A stretch of DNA of 64,000 nucleotides from Desulfovibrio sp. (GTDB taxonomy: Bacteria > Desulfobacterota > Desulfovibrionia > Desulfovibrionales > Desulfovibrionaceae), in contig NZ_JAVESS010000016.1 of NCBI RefSeq assembly GCF_034006445.1, positions 1 through 64,000 on the forward strand, in the 5' to 3' direction. Positions 1 through 8,262 of the stretch are shown in pieces. The position numbers and the translations under genes are program-made. The first letter of the stretch is position 1, and each line of letters opens with the position of its first letter. The notes under the pieces were generated by a model that saw only the letters and a program-made list of their open reading frames with translations, did no database searches and was not told where the DNA came from.

Positions 1-289
1 CCTTGAGGGTGATGATTTTTTTTCCGTCACGCACCTCAAGCTTCTGCACTGAAGCTGACCTGAATTCCGCCTTGAAAAACTCGGCATGGGCGCGAAACGC
101 GTCGGCCAGGCCCGTGCCGGTGCCGTCTAGGATGCCGGGGTAGTTCTCCACCCGGCTGGTGGTCAGTATCTGCCCGCCGGGGCGGCCCTTTTCCAGCACC
201 AGGGTATCAAGACCGGCCCGCTTGCCGTAGATGGCGGCGGAAAGCCCGGCAGGGCCCGCGCCGATGATGATCAGTTCACGTTTTTCCAT
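1..289 (-). CDS. trxB: Thioredoxin reductase-like flavoprotein (N-terminal part, runs off the window)
   Basis: The visible 96 residues begin MEKRELIIIGAGPAGLSAAI, the FAD-binding GxGxxG/A fold of the thioredoxin reductase family, followed by the GRPGGQ and VENYPG motifs typical of TrxB. In that family the enzyme passes electrons from NADPH to thioredoxin. The start has an AGGAAGAG ribosome-binding site about 5 bases upstream. It is the last visible gene of the minus-strand grd-like operon, and canonical glycine reductase operons also carry trxB to feed electrons to the selenoproteins, so a dedicated reductant role is inferred. The CxxC redox site and the C-terminus lie beyond the window edge. 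Confidence 0.85.
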   Translation of the reverse strand, partial: MEKRELIIIGAGPAGLSAAIYGKRAGLDTLVLEKGRPGGQILTTSRVENYPGILDGTGTGLADAFRAHAEFFKAEFRSASVQKLEVRDGKKIITLK

Positions 290-418
290 GCTCTCTTCCT
301 GTATTCTCCGGCATACTCAAGGGCGTGCCAGACAAGTAAGTTCCCAATCCCTGCTTGAGCTTCGCGAGTTTTCAGGGAAGCCTGTGGCCGATATTTTTTT
401 CTACAGATGCCAGCGTAA

Positions 419-1654
419 TTACAGCAGGAAGGTAATAAACGGCATCACGAGGGTAAGCCCCAAAACCCAGAATAAAAGCTGCTTGAACGTACGGTCGTAG
501 TCTTCCGCTTCTGACAGGATGAGCGCGCCGCCGATATGAAAGGGACTTGCGCACATGACCACCAGGCAGCCCGAAAGCACACCCAGATAAATGCTGTTGG
601 ACAGGATAGTCGTGACCCCGACCATGGATTTGACGGCCACGGGAATGACTAGCCCAAGAACGGCGATGGATGATGATTCAAAGTTGGCCAGAATCGTACC
701 CACTATGGTCACGCTAAACCGCACCAACGAGGGGTGCTGTATGCTCACAAGGTAGTCGCCTATCGTGTGCAGTACGCCCAATTTTTCCAGTAAGCCCACA
801 TAGATCAGCACGCCGGCGATCATGATGGAAATGCCCCAGGGCAGCTTGCTCAGGGCCGCTTTGGATTTGATGCGGAAGGCGATTTGCAGGATCATGCCGA
901 TGGTAAAAGCGGTCAGGCCGACATCATATTTGAAAAGCACCAGAACGATGAAGGCCAGCATGCCCAGGAACGAGCAGATTTGGTACGGCGTGAGAACAGT
1001 TTTTTCAGGAGCGCCTTCATTTTCGCTCAGCGTTGCGCTTATGGGACGACGCAGCAGTTCCAGACCGCCAAAGATGAAAAAGGCCGCCACGGCCACGGCC
1101 ACGGCAATGACACCCTGAGAAAGGAAAAGATACAAAGCGTCAATGGGTATGCCAGCCTTGGCGGCCTGTTCGGCCACGAGGTTGCCCCAGGGATTAAAGG
1201 GCGTGAAGCCGCCTACGCATGAACCTTGAATAAGAATAACGCCCATAAGCGTCGGGCTGATGCGTTCGCGTTTGGCGATTTCCAGCGCCACGGGAACAGT
1301 GATGGCAAAGGCGGCGGCAGGCAGGGCGCCCACGGCGCAGATGAAGGCCGCCAGCACGTGGATGATCCAGGGGAGGAGGTAGACCCTGCCTTTGGCCAGC
1401 GCTACGGCCTTTTTAACGATAATTCCCGCAAAGCCGCTTTCCTGCACATGGTTCCACAAATACATGACCCCCAGAACCAGCAGCACCAGTTTGGCGGGAA
1501 AGGCGGAATACAGCGCGTTGAGCGGAAGGCCGGTGAACAGAATAAGGATGAAGCTGGCCGGGATCATGATCAGGCCAAGGTTGATGTGCTGCCACAGACT
1601 CAGTCCAAACACAAAGGCGAGCCAGACAAGCGCGCAAATCTGAAGAGTTGTCAT
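419..1654 (-). CDS. Ion-transporter superfamily permease (MatC/SLC13-like)
   Basis: This is a roughly 411-residue, very hydrophobic protein with about ten membrane segments. It has Gly/Pro-rich re-entrant-like stretches such as GSCVGGFTPFNPWGN near residue 150 and ANFESSSIAVLG near residue 325, which fit the ArsB/NhaD/SLC13 ion-transporter superfamily and the MatC-type dicarboxylate permeases. The ATG at 1654 was preferred to the GTG at 1660 because AGGAG lies 8 bases before the ATG but only 2 before the GTG. It sits between the grdB-like gene and trxB on the same strand, so it probably imports the substrate of the Grd-like reductase. The substrate is unknown. An organic acid or small zwitterion is a guess. 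Confidence 0.7.
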   Translation of the reverse strand: MTTLQICALVWLAFVFGLSLWQHINLGLIMIPASFILILFTGLPLNALYSAFPAKLVLLVLGVMYLWNHVQESGFAGIIVKKAVALAKGRVYLLPWIIHVLAAFICAVGALPAAAFAITVPVALEIAKRERISPTLMGVILIQGSCVGGFTPFNPWGNLVAEQAAKAGIPIDALYLFLSQGVIAVAVAVAAFFIFGGLELLRRPISATLSENEGAPEKTVLTPYQICSFLGMLAFIVLVLFKYDVGLTAFTIGMILQIAFRIKSKAALSKLPWGISIMIAGVLIYVGLLEKLGVLHTIGDYLVSIQHPSLVRFSVTIVGTILANFESSSIAVLGLVIPVAVKSMVGVTTILSNSIYLGVLSGCLVVMCASPFHIGGALILSEAEDYDRTFKQLLFWVLGLTLVMPFITFLL

Positions 1655-1734
1655 AAACACTGCTCCTGATGGGATTGTAGTTTGTGATCATATTCATGAT
1701 ATTGGCTCGGGAAGCCGCTGCTTTGCTCACGGGG

Positions 1735-3015
1735 CTAGGCTGGTTCTCTGGCAATAGCCTCCAGCGCCTTGAGCACAATCTGTCTGCGCAGATTTTTTTC
1801 AGGAGCGGGCGTCAGTGCAGGATTGCCCACAGGGTGCGGAATGCCGATCCCTGGGACGATGCGCGACACGCCGATGGCCGAGGCTATGGAGGTTATGGTA
1901 CAGATTTGCGCTGTGGGGATGCCACACCGTTCGATTTCTTTGGTGATCGTTGCACCGCAACGAGTTCCGGTTCCTCAGGTGGATGTAAGGATGACGCCTT
2001 GCACATTGTCGGCCAGCAGGGCCGAAGCAATAGCCGCACCGAAGTTCTTGCTGTTCTGGTATGATGTGCCGTTGCCGGTGGTTGTAAAGCAATACTCGGC
2101 CAGTTCGCCAATATGCCCCTCGCTCGCCAGATCGCGACAGACATCAAGAGGCACCAACCTGTTGGGGTCTTCGTTGACAAAAGCGTTATTGTAGCCACCG
2201 TGCACGGTCTGAAAGGCATCAGGAGACAGCGTCTGCAAGCCTTCCAGCTCAAGACGGAAAAACTTGCTGGCGCGGGAGGATTCCAAACCTTCAGGGTTCC
2301 CTTTATGCACCAGTCCGCCTTCCGTCACCAGCGCGATGCGCGCTTTGGACACATCCGCCACGGGGGCTGCTGGAGCCACCTCGTCAAAGACGGGCATGGG
2401 CAGTTCCGTGGGCACGTCCTTGCCATCAATAACGGCAAGCAGCATCTCCACTGCGCGCCGGGCTCCGGTCTCGGAACTCCAGATATTCTTGCGAAGGCCT
2501 GAGGGCAGGTAGCCGTCCACAGCGGCTGGCCCCAGCGGTTCGCCGGCAGCCAGTTTGCGCGCCAGAGCGCACATGGCGGCAATGGCCGGGCGCATGCCCG
2601 CCACGGAATTGCCCGTCTGCGCAATGAGTACCTTATGGCGGTACATTTCCGCACCGGGATTTTCTGCATACATTCCCGTAATAACAGGGATGTGCAGCTC
2701 TTCCGCCACTGCAGCGCAGATGGCTCCACAGGCGGGGCCATATCTGCCGGCATTGAATGCCGGGCCTGCCATGAACAGATCCGGCTTTTCGGCACGGATA
2801 AAGGTCAAGAGGGTTTCAATGGCCTTGTCCTGATTTTCGGCCATGTAGTTGTCGCCGCAGACCACAGTGGCCGATACGGTGGCAATATCCTTCAACTGCG
2901 CCGCAAAAGCCTGGGCCGGGCCGACAGGCTCATGCCTGATCAGCGGAGGAATATCCGCCTTGTCTTCTCCCCCGATCTGCCCAAAAAACTGATTGAGATA
3001 GTGGACGATCTTCAT
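1735..3015 (-). CDS. Selenoprotein, glycine/betaine/sarcosine reductase component B family (GrdB-like), read through in-frame TGA
   Basis: The reading frame starts MKIVHYLNQFFGQIGGED, the hallmark N-terminus of GrdB, and contains CGDNY, GPAFNAGRYG and GNGTS motifs. It meets a TGA at 1975-1977 immediately after VILTST, exactly where GrdB proteins have selenocysteine. The frame stays open beyond it (GTGTRCGATITKEIE, then RIVPGIGIPHPVGNP) to a TAG at 1735, giving about 426 residues with Sec347, close to the usual GrdB length near 435. A hairpin follows the TGA. Canonical GrdB reads UGTC after the Sec; here it reads UGTG, so the resolving Cys is missing although the later RCG Cys353 remains. The ATG at 3015 fits GGAG spacing better than the ATG at 3018. 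A gene caller that stops at TGA would truncate this gene. Confidence 0.9.
1948..1977 (-). promoter_or_regulatory. Sec codon (TGA 1975-1977) and bacterial SECIS-type hairpin of the grdB-like gene
   Basis: Reading on the minus strand, the TGA is followed after 12 bases by CGTTGC-GGT-GCAACG, a perfect 6-bp stem (7 with the flanking T-A pair) with a three-base loop starting GG. Bacterial SECIS elements lie just downstream of the Sec codon inside the coding region and normally have a G in the first loop positions. Only the pattern is seen; SelB binding is inferred. Confidence 0.75.
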
Positions 3016-3143
3016 CATCGCACTCCATAGTGGTTGGAGTTTTATTTCCCATTTCGGTCTGTGAATGGCGTGTGCACAACCTCAGGGTGTTTTCAACAAA
3101 GCCGCGTTACTTTCTGGCAGGATGCTTTTCACCCCGCCACGGC

Positions 3144-4391
3144 TCAGAACGCGGTGGCCTGCAACCTGTAAGCCCCGAGTTGGTTGGTGGCCGTATACAT
3201 TCTGCCCAACGCCGTTTTGAACGACTGGGACGCATCGGGAACATTGAGCAGGGAAGCCCCCCCCAAAAGGGTGGACACAGACGGCAAAGCGATAATCTGA
3301 TCATTGTTGCCTGTGCTGATCACATGTTTGGCCAAGGGCGTCGTATCCACCAGTGAGGGCTGATCGCCTTCGGGCCCGGCAAGTTCATTGATGAGCATTA
3401 CCGATGCAATGCCCTGGGCCGCGCACGCCTGGGTGCAGAACATGAGATCGGAATCAGCGTGGCCGCCGCCTTCCTGCGTCATGACTACGCCTTGGGCACC
3501 CAACTGCCGGGCCAGCTTGGCGGCAAATTCCGCCGTGCGCCTTTTTTCAAAAAGCGTGCTGTGTTCGTTGGCTATGATCACACCGGCAAACTCAAGGGTT
3601 TTCCCATGGTTGGCGCACAGCTCCAGCACCACAGGATTGTTCAGGTGCAAATAGGTGGGATTTTTTTGGCAGGCGATAATGTAGTTGGCGCTGACGATCG
3701 CGCCGTCCAGTACTTCATTGGGATGCAGCAAGGTGGGAAGCAGAGCGGTAACGTTTTCACCATACACAAAGGTGCTGCGTAAAGGGCCCTGCGATTGCAG
3801 ATAATAGACATAAACGATTTTTTTCAGCGGCGTTTCAATGGGGGCGTCCATGCAAAAATGGCGGACCTTTTCCGGCTGCATACCCCGCGTGGTTTCACCA
3901 AGGTACAGGGCCGCCGTCACAAGGGCCTTGCGCGTGGCCTTGTCAAACTCCACATTTGAAACTTCACGTTCCGTGACGCAATTGAGGACGACATTATGGA
4001 GCGCGCTAAAAAGGGAATACTGCGCGCCGGGGCCAGACATATCAATGATGCCTTCCTGAATGCCCTGACGATTGCCGGTCTGCAGGACGCTGACGCCCTC
4101 AAGCACGTGGGTGCGTCCACTGCCTGCCAGGCTCATGGGTGAAAAAACGCCCGGATAAGGGCTTACGCCCGCGTCCTCCTTGATGCGGGGCTGCATTACG
4201 TCCATAACATTGATGATCCGTGCGGACTCACCAGGCCGGACAATGTTTATCTGCACTTCTGAAAAAAACTGATCATCATTGACCCGTCGGGCCATTTCCT
4301 CTCTGTCGATCGTAAGAACGGCACCCGACAATTCCGTCCGCGCTCCGAACCGAACCTCTCGAACCGGAAAGTCGCACAATTCAAGTTTCAT
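3144..4391 (-). CDS. GrdE-like substrate-specific subunit, lacking the Asn-Cys processing site
   Basis: The protein of about 415 residues begins MKLEL and contains VRPGESARI, GSGRTHVLEG, QEGIIDMSGP and HLNNPVV, all characteristic of the glycine/sarcosine/betaine reductase substrate subunits (GrdE/F/I type). In those proteins an internal Asn-Cys bond is cut to make two chains and a pyruvoyl group. The matching segment here reads SANYIIACQKNPTY, so Asn236 is followed by Tyr237 (codon TAC at 3683-3681) instead of Cys. Another Asn-Cys pair at residues 137-138 (LNCVT) is not at the aligned site. The ATG at 4391 has GAGGAG 6 bases upstream and is preferred to the TTG at 4397. The gene lies between the grdA-like and grdB-like genes. 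Confidence 0.88.
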   Translation of the reverse strand: MKLELCDFPVREVRFGARTELSGAVLTIDREEMARRVNDDQFFSEVQINIVRPGESARIINVMDVMQPRIKEDAGVSPYPGVFSPMSLAGSGRTHVLEGVSVLQTGNRQGIQEGIIDMSGPGAQYSLFSALHNVVLNCVTEREVSNVEFDKATRKALVTAALYLGETTRGMQPEKVRHFCMDAPIETPLKKIVYVYYLQSQGPLRSTFVYGENVTALLPTLLHPNEVLDGAIVSANYIIACQKNPTYLHLNNPVVLELCANHGKTLEFAGVIIANEHSTLFEKRRTAEFAAKLARQLGAQGVVMTQEGGGHADSDLMFCTQACAAQGIASVMLINELAGPEGDQPSLVDTTPLAKHVISTGNNDQIIALPSVSTLLGGASLLNVPDASQSFKTALGRMYTATNQLGAYRLQATAF

Positions 4392-4433
4392 GACCAACTC
4401 CTCAATAAAGGTCTATGTTAACGCCGCCGATAC

Positions 4434-4922
4434 TCAGCCGTGCATAGGCCTGGGCCTGGACTGCACCATCTGCCCTCTCAATTCATGCATGCGCTGTCGG
4501 ATTGCCTCTGCATCCACGAGGGAGAGAAAGGGCTCAATATGTCGGGCAAATGCCTCTTTTGAGAAAAACCCTCGTACTTCCGGCTCGGATACGTGGTGCA
4601 CCTTCAGGCAAAACTGGCTGTCGGTCAGCGGACCGGACAACGACGGATCCCCGGTAGAGACGGTATCCCCTTGTATCTGGCTGCTTTCGGCGTCGGGGCA
4701 ACCGAGGAGCACATGAAGATTTTCACTGCCGTATTGCTTAACCACCGTCACCAATTTCCATTGATCTTCCAGATCCATGGCTCCTGCCATCATTCAGACA
4801 AAGAACTGATTGATGGCAAAAACCACGGTATGCCCGCTCTCGGTCAGGGCAGCGGAAATGGCCTCGGACGGTACGCCGTCCATGGCTCCGATCACGATGA
4901 TTTTCCGGGCTGTAGTTTCCAT
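4434..4922 (-). CDS. Selenoprotein A-like (GrdA family), read through in-frame TGA
   Basis: Translation from the ATG at 4922 (GGAGG 7 bases upstream) gives METTARKIIVIG, then NQFFV, then TGA at 4794-4796, then MMAGAMDLEDQ, GDPSLSGPL and VSEPE, ending at 4434. GrdA proteins read CFVU followed by TAAGAMDLENQ at this point, so the TGA is read as Sec43. Total length is 162 residues, matching the family at about 158. In glycine reductase, selenoprotein A accepts the carboxymethyl group and delivers it to component C. The family CxxU redox motif is here FxxU: the Cys is Phe40 (TTC, one base from TGC). The gene is the first of the minus-strand operon, directly behind a sigma-54 promoter. Confidence 0.9.
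4758..4796 (-). promoter_or_regulatory. Sec codon (TGA 4794-4796) and SECIS-type hairpin of the grdA-like gene
   Basis: Thirteen bases after the TGA the minus strand reads CCATGGATCT-GGA-AGATCAATGG: five pairs next to the loop, one G/A mismatch, then four more pairs. The three-base loop starts with GG. Position and shape fit a bacterial SECIS and resemble the hairpin behind the grdB-like TGA. Function is inferred. Confidence 0.75.
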
Positions 4923-4955
4923 ATGTCATCCTCCGGTTGCACTTGTGATATTTAT

Positions 4956-4972
4956 AGCAATAGGAATGCCAC
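4956..4972 (-). promoter_or_regulatory. Sigma-54 promoter of the grd-like operon
   Basis: The minus strand reads TGTGGCAT-TCCTA-TTGCT, a near-perfect match to the sigma-54 consensus TGGCAC-N5-TTGCW with correct GG to GC spacing. The predicted transcription start is near 4946, about 24 bases before the grdA-like ATG. The gene on the other side encodes a sigma-54 activator, which supports the call. Confidence 0.85.
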
Positions 4973-5113
4973 AACAATTTCTCATGTTTTTCAGATAATT
5001 ATGATTCATTCTTTACAATTTGTATTAAATTTGAGACAATATTTTTTAAGAATTTTTAAATAGTCAGAAATATAAGAATGTTATAATTTTTCAAAAATGG
5101 GACATTTTTTCTC

Positions 5114-6871
5114 ATGAATAACACACTTACTCCCCACGCCCTGTTCTCCAGTCCACAGCTGTTGGACAACCTCGATGATGCGCTCTTCCTGCTCGACCCT
5201 CAGGGGGCCGCCATCCCCGGCAATACCGCCGGGCGAGCGGTGCTGGCCCACGCGGGCGGAGCTGTGCGCAAGCTGGCGGATTTTTTTTTCTTAGAACTTT
5301 CTCTTGGTGATATTTTTCTCAAAAAAGACGCCACTCCCATTCAACTCAGGAAGTTGAATGTCGGAGACCATGCCTATGTGGTGCGGGGTTTTTTCAACGG
5401 GGACGATCTGATTCTCATTCTGTCGGAAATCACAGATCTCAAGCGGATGGCGCAGGATCTGAGCCTACAATTGACCCAGGTGCTGCGGTTCAAGATAGCC
5501 ATGCAGTTTCTGGCCGACGGCATCGTCCTCACGGATGTCTTTGAGCGCATAGTGTTCATGAACAAAGCCATGTGCGAACTGCTCGCGGCCAGAAATGCCG
5601 GTGCCGATCTGGACAACCTGGCAAAACTGGAAAACCTGTTCGGGCACTTGCCCACCACGGAAGCACCCGTATGGGTCTCCGATGAGCATGAGGAAGGAAC
5701 GGCAAAACCGGCTGACGGCATGCGCCTTGTAATTGAAAAACGCGCTCTGTTTTTGTCTGACAATAAACTTCACGGTTTTATGCTGCGCTTCTCACGCGAG
5801 ACCGAATCCGCCCAACACGCCGACGTTGCAGACCACGGCATGAAAAAGGACGCCAGCGTCGGATCCGCAACATGGTTGCCAAGGACGAGCAAGCCCGAGA
5901 CTGTGCGGCCCCAGCCTTCAAACCGGAAACAACTGGGAAGGGCCGCGTTACGAGACTTCGTTGGGCAAAGCAAGGCGGTGCTGCAAATCAAGGAGATCAT
6001 CAAAAAGGTGGCCTCGTCATCATCCACGGTACTGCTGCAGAGCGAAAGCGGCACAGGAAAAGAGCTGCTGGCCCGCTCTCTTCACGAACTCAGCGACCGT
6101 GCCAATGGGCCCTTCATCAAACTCAATTGCGCCAGTTTGCCCGAATCCTTGCTGGAGGCCGAGGTGTTCGGCTATGACTCCGGCGCGTTCACCGGGGCCA
6201 AAAAAAGCGGAAATCCCGGGCTGTTCGAACAGGCCCATACCGGCACTATTTTTCTTGATGAACTCGGCGAGATGTCGCTGCCCCTCCAGGCCAAGTTGCT
6301 GCGGATCATCCAGGAACGCGAAGTTCAGCGCATAGGCGGGCAGGCATTAAAAAGGCTGGATGTGCGCGTGGTCTGCGCCACGAACCGCAATCTTCTGTAC
6401 CTGGTGAAAGAGGGGCAATTTCGCAGTGACCTGCTGTTCAGGCTCAATGTGGTCTCCATCACCATTCCACCGCTCAGAGATCGGAAAAGTGATATCAAGT
6501 CACTCATTATTCATTTTTTACGTGAATGTTCCCAAACATTTAAGAAAAATGTCAGTGGTGTTTCCAAGGATGTGTACTATCACTTTATGAATTATGATTG
6601 GCCGGGCAATGTACGAGAACTTGGAAACATCATTGAATACGCTTTTAACATCATAGATGGCGGCACCATTGAATGCAAACATCTTCCCCAATATTTTTTA
6701 GAATCATCATCTGATATTCGTATTCATTCTGAAAAATTCAACAATATTATTTCAGAATACAGCCGTAAAGTCGTCATGAGCACGCTTGAGCGATATAATG
6801 GAAACAAAATTGCGGCTTGTGGCGCATTGGGAATATCGCGGTCAAAACTGTACAGAATCATTTCAGGGTAA
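5114..6871 (+). CDS. Sigma-54-dependent transcriptional activator (PAS, AAA+, Fis-type HTH)
   Basis: The protein has 585 residues. The first 250 or so look like two PAS-type sensory regions. The AAA+ domain has a Walker A reading SESGTGKE near residue 308 (normally GESGTGKE), a GAFTGA sigma-54 contact loop near residue 357, and Walker B GTIFLDELGEM. The last 35 residues (NKIAACGALGISRSKLYRII) form a Fis-type helix-turn-helix. It is divergent from the grd-like operon and faces its sigma-54 promoter, so it probably activates that operon in response to a ligand sensed by the PAS regions. The start has only a weak ribosome-binding site. A run of nine T residues lies at 5281-5289 inside the gene. 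An IS element begins 48 bases after the stop. Confidence 0.92.
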   Translation: MNNTLTPHALFSSPQLLDNLDDALFLLDPQGAAIPGNTAGRAVLAHAGGAVRKLADFFFLELSLGDIFLKKDATPIQLRKLNVGDHAYVVRGFFNGDDLILILSEITDLKRMAQDLSLQLTQVLRFKIAMQFLADGIVLTDVFERIVFMNKAMCELLAARNAGADLDNLAKLENLFGHLPTTEAPVWVSDEHEEGTAKPADGMRLVIEKRALFLSDNKLHGFMLRFSRETESAQHADVADHGMKKDASVGSATWLPRTSKPETVRPQPSNRKQLGRAALRDFVGQSKAVLQIKEIIKKVASSSSTVLLQSESGTGKELLARSLHELSDRANGPFIKLNCASLPESLLEAEVFGYDSGAFTGAKKSGNPGLFEQAHTGTIFLDELGEMSLPLQAKLLRIIQEREVQRIGGQALKRLDVRVVCATNRNLLYLVKEGQFRSDLLFRLNVVSITIPPLRDRKSDIKSLIIHFLRECSQTFKKNVSGVSKDVYYHFMNYDWPGNVRELGNIIEYAFNIIDGGTIECKHLPQYFLESSSDIRIHSEKFNNIISEYSRKVVMSTLERYNGNKIAACGALGISRSKLYRIISG

Positions 6872-6981
6872 AATCTGGAAGGCAGTAGTGAAAAACGCTC
6901 CTGGCATGTCCACTGACTGTGACCCTCCCCCCGAGAAGTATGTCATTGAAAAGTTGGTGTTCCTGACATAGGAGCACAAGA

Positions 6982-7248
6982 ATGAAACGTAGCAGATTCA
7001 CCGAAGAACAAATTATTGCGATTTTGCGGCAAGCCGAGGCTGGAGTTCGCGTTGTCGATCTGTGCCGTCAGAATGGTATTTCGGATGCGGCCTTTTACAA
7101 ATGGCGCAGTAAATTCGGTGGGATGAACATCTCTGACGCCAAGCGGTTACGCCAGTTGGAGGAAGAGAACGCCCGGCTGAAAAAACTTGTAGGCGAACAA
7201 GCGCTTGATATTGTCGTCCTGAAGGACGTGATCTCAAAAAACTTTTGA
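6982..7248 (+). CDS. IS3-family transposase OrfA
   Basis: This 88-residue protein begins MKRSRFTEEQIIAILRQAEA and has a helix-turn-helix (VVDLCRQNGISDAAFYKWRS) followed by a leucine-zipper-like helix (LRQLEEENARLKKLV). This is the OrfA of IS3 elements, which binds the IS ends. It ends in the A AAA AAC frameshift window. It looks intact. Confidence 0.92.
   Translation: MKRSRFTEEQIIAILRQAEAGVRVVDLCRQNGISDAAFYKWRSKFGGMNISDAKRLRQLEEENARLKKLVGEQALDIVVLKDVISKNF
7236..7242 (+). promoter_or_regulatory. Slippery heptamer A AAA AAC for -1 frameshifting
   Basis: In the orfA frame the sequence is A AAA AAC, followed two codons later by the orfA stop. A -1 shift enters the orfB frame at AAA CTT TTG AAG. 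This is the usual IS3 arrangement for making the OrfAB fusion transposase. Frameshifting is inferred from the motif. Confidence 0.7.
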
Positions 7249-8115
7249 AGCCCGCAGCTAATAGGGCAGCCGTGCAGCACATTCAGACTGCGCATGGCTA
7301 CTCAGAGCGGCGGGCTTGCCGAGTGATTCAGTTTAACCGCTGTTCATCCAGGCGATCACTATCTGAAGACCGTGATCTTCTTTTACGGACGCGGATGCTG
7401 GAACTGGCGGAAGATTCGGCGGCGTTTCGGTTCTCCGCGCCTACATGAGTTGTTGCGCCGGGACGGGTTGGTGCAGAACCACAAGCGGACAGAAAGGATT
7501 TACCAGGAAGAAAACCTTTCGTTGCGTACTCGCAAACGCGTGAAGCGTCCAAGCCATGCCCGTATTGTCCAGGCTGGCCCTGATGGCCCAGATGAACAAT
7601 GGGCGATGGATTTTGTAAGCGACTCCCTTATGGGAGGGCGACGCATCCGGATTTTGACAATTGCTGATCTGTGGGATCGTTCAAGCCCGGTGCTCGAAGT
7701 GGATATGTCGTTGCCTGGAGCTCGAGTTGTGCGCGTCCTTGAAAAACTACGCCTCCAAGGAAGGTTACCGCAACGTATCAAAGTTGATAACGGTCCAGAA
7801 TTTAGCGGTAAGGCCTTGGACGCTTGGGCTTTTGAGCATGGAGTACAGATAGAGTTCACTCGTTCGGGGAAGCCCACGGACAATGGGCACAGTGAAAGCT
7901 TTAACGGAAAATTTCGGGATGAGTGCTTAAATCAGAACGTGTTTCTGTCCCTGCACGATGCCCGCAGAACAGTCGAAGCCTGGCGGCAGGATTACAACCA
8001 TCGGCGACCGCACAGCGCATTGGGCTGGCTAACACCGGAAGAATTTCGCGCAAAGAATATAACCTGCAACCCATTGGGAACCAATAACTTACGAGTGGTA
8101 TACGCAGTGGGGTAA
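7245..8115 (+). pseudogene. IS3-family transposase OrfB (DDE integrase), broken by a one-base insertion
   Basis: The first part reads AHGYSERRACRVIQFNRCSS and then runs out of frame. From about 7420 a different frame continues with RRRFGSPRLHELLRRDG, DEQWAMDFVSD, VDNGPEFSGKALD and FNGKFRDECLN, the rve integrase core with its DDE residues. Removing one T near 7420 restores one continuous frame. The copy is therefore probably inactive unless the T is a sequencing error. Confidence 0.8.
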
Positions 8116-8120
8116 GGTCA

Positions 8121-8184
8121 ATTGCGCGCTGCACTTTCGTGCAGCGTTAGAGCATTTACACTTTTTCAACGTTAAAATGCTCTA
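8121..8184 (-). repeat. Intergenic repeat A, copy 1, truncated by the IS right end
   Basis: On the minus strand this reads as the first part of repeat A (AGAGCATTTTAACGTTGAAA, then CGCTGCACGAAAGTGCAGCG) and stops at the IS boundary. Full copies at 17795, 27967 and 42293 continue with CCACAACGTGGCGTGG, which is missing here. Confidence 0.75.
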
Positions 8185-8262
8185 CATAGCTGCGCACACT
8201 GCAAAGCTGTATAAATACGCTTCCCTGCGACTCGATATCAATGGGCCATGCAGATTTATTTC

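Larger units (their letters stand above)
6920..8120 (+). mobile_element. IS3-family insertion sequence, about 1.2 kb, transposase frameshifted
   Basis: The ends are imperfect inverted repeats. The left end starts TGACCCTCCCCCC, and the right end read inward starts TGACCTTACCCCA. Inside are orfA and orfB with a programmed-frameshift heptamer between them, the IS3 layout. Flanking bases (left ACTG, right ATTG) show no clear target duplication. The right end abuts a truncated copy of intergenic repeat A, which suggests deletion of neighbouring DNA after insertion. Confidence 0.85.

Noticed and set aside
1799..2092. Separate gene downstream of the TGA at 1975
   Set aside because: It is the GrdB C-terminus read in another frame or beyond the Sec codon. 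The conserved TRCGATITKEIE continues from VILTST in the same frame.
3921..4000. LNCVT Asn-Cys pair in the GrdE-like protein as the processing site
   Set aside because: By my alignment the processing Cys in GrdE corresponds to Tyr237, in a different segment (ACxKxxTYxHxNN). The LNC pair lies about 100 residues earlier.
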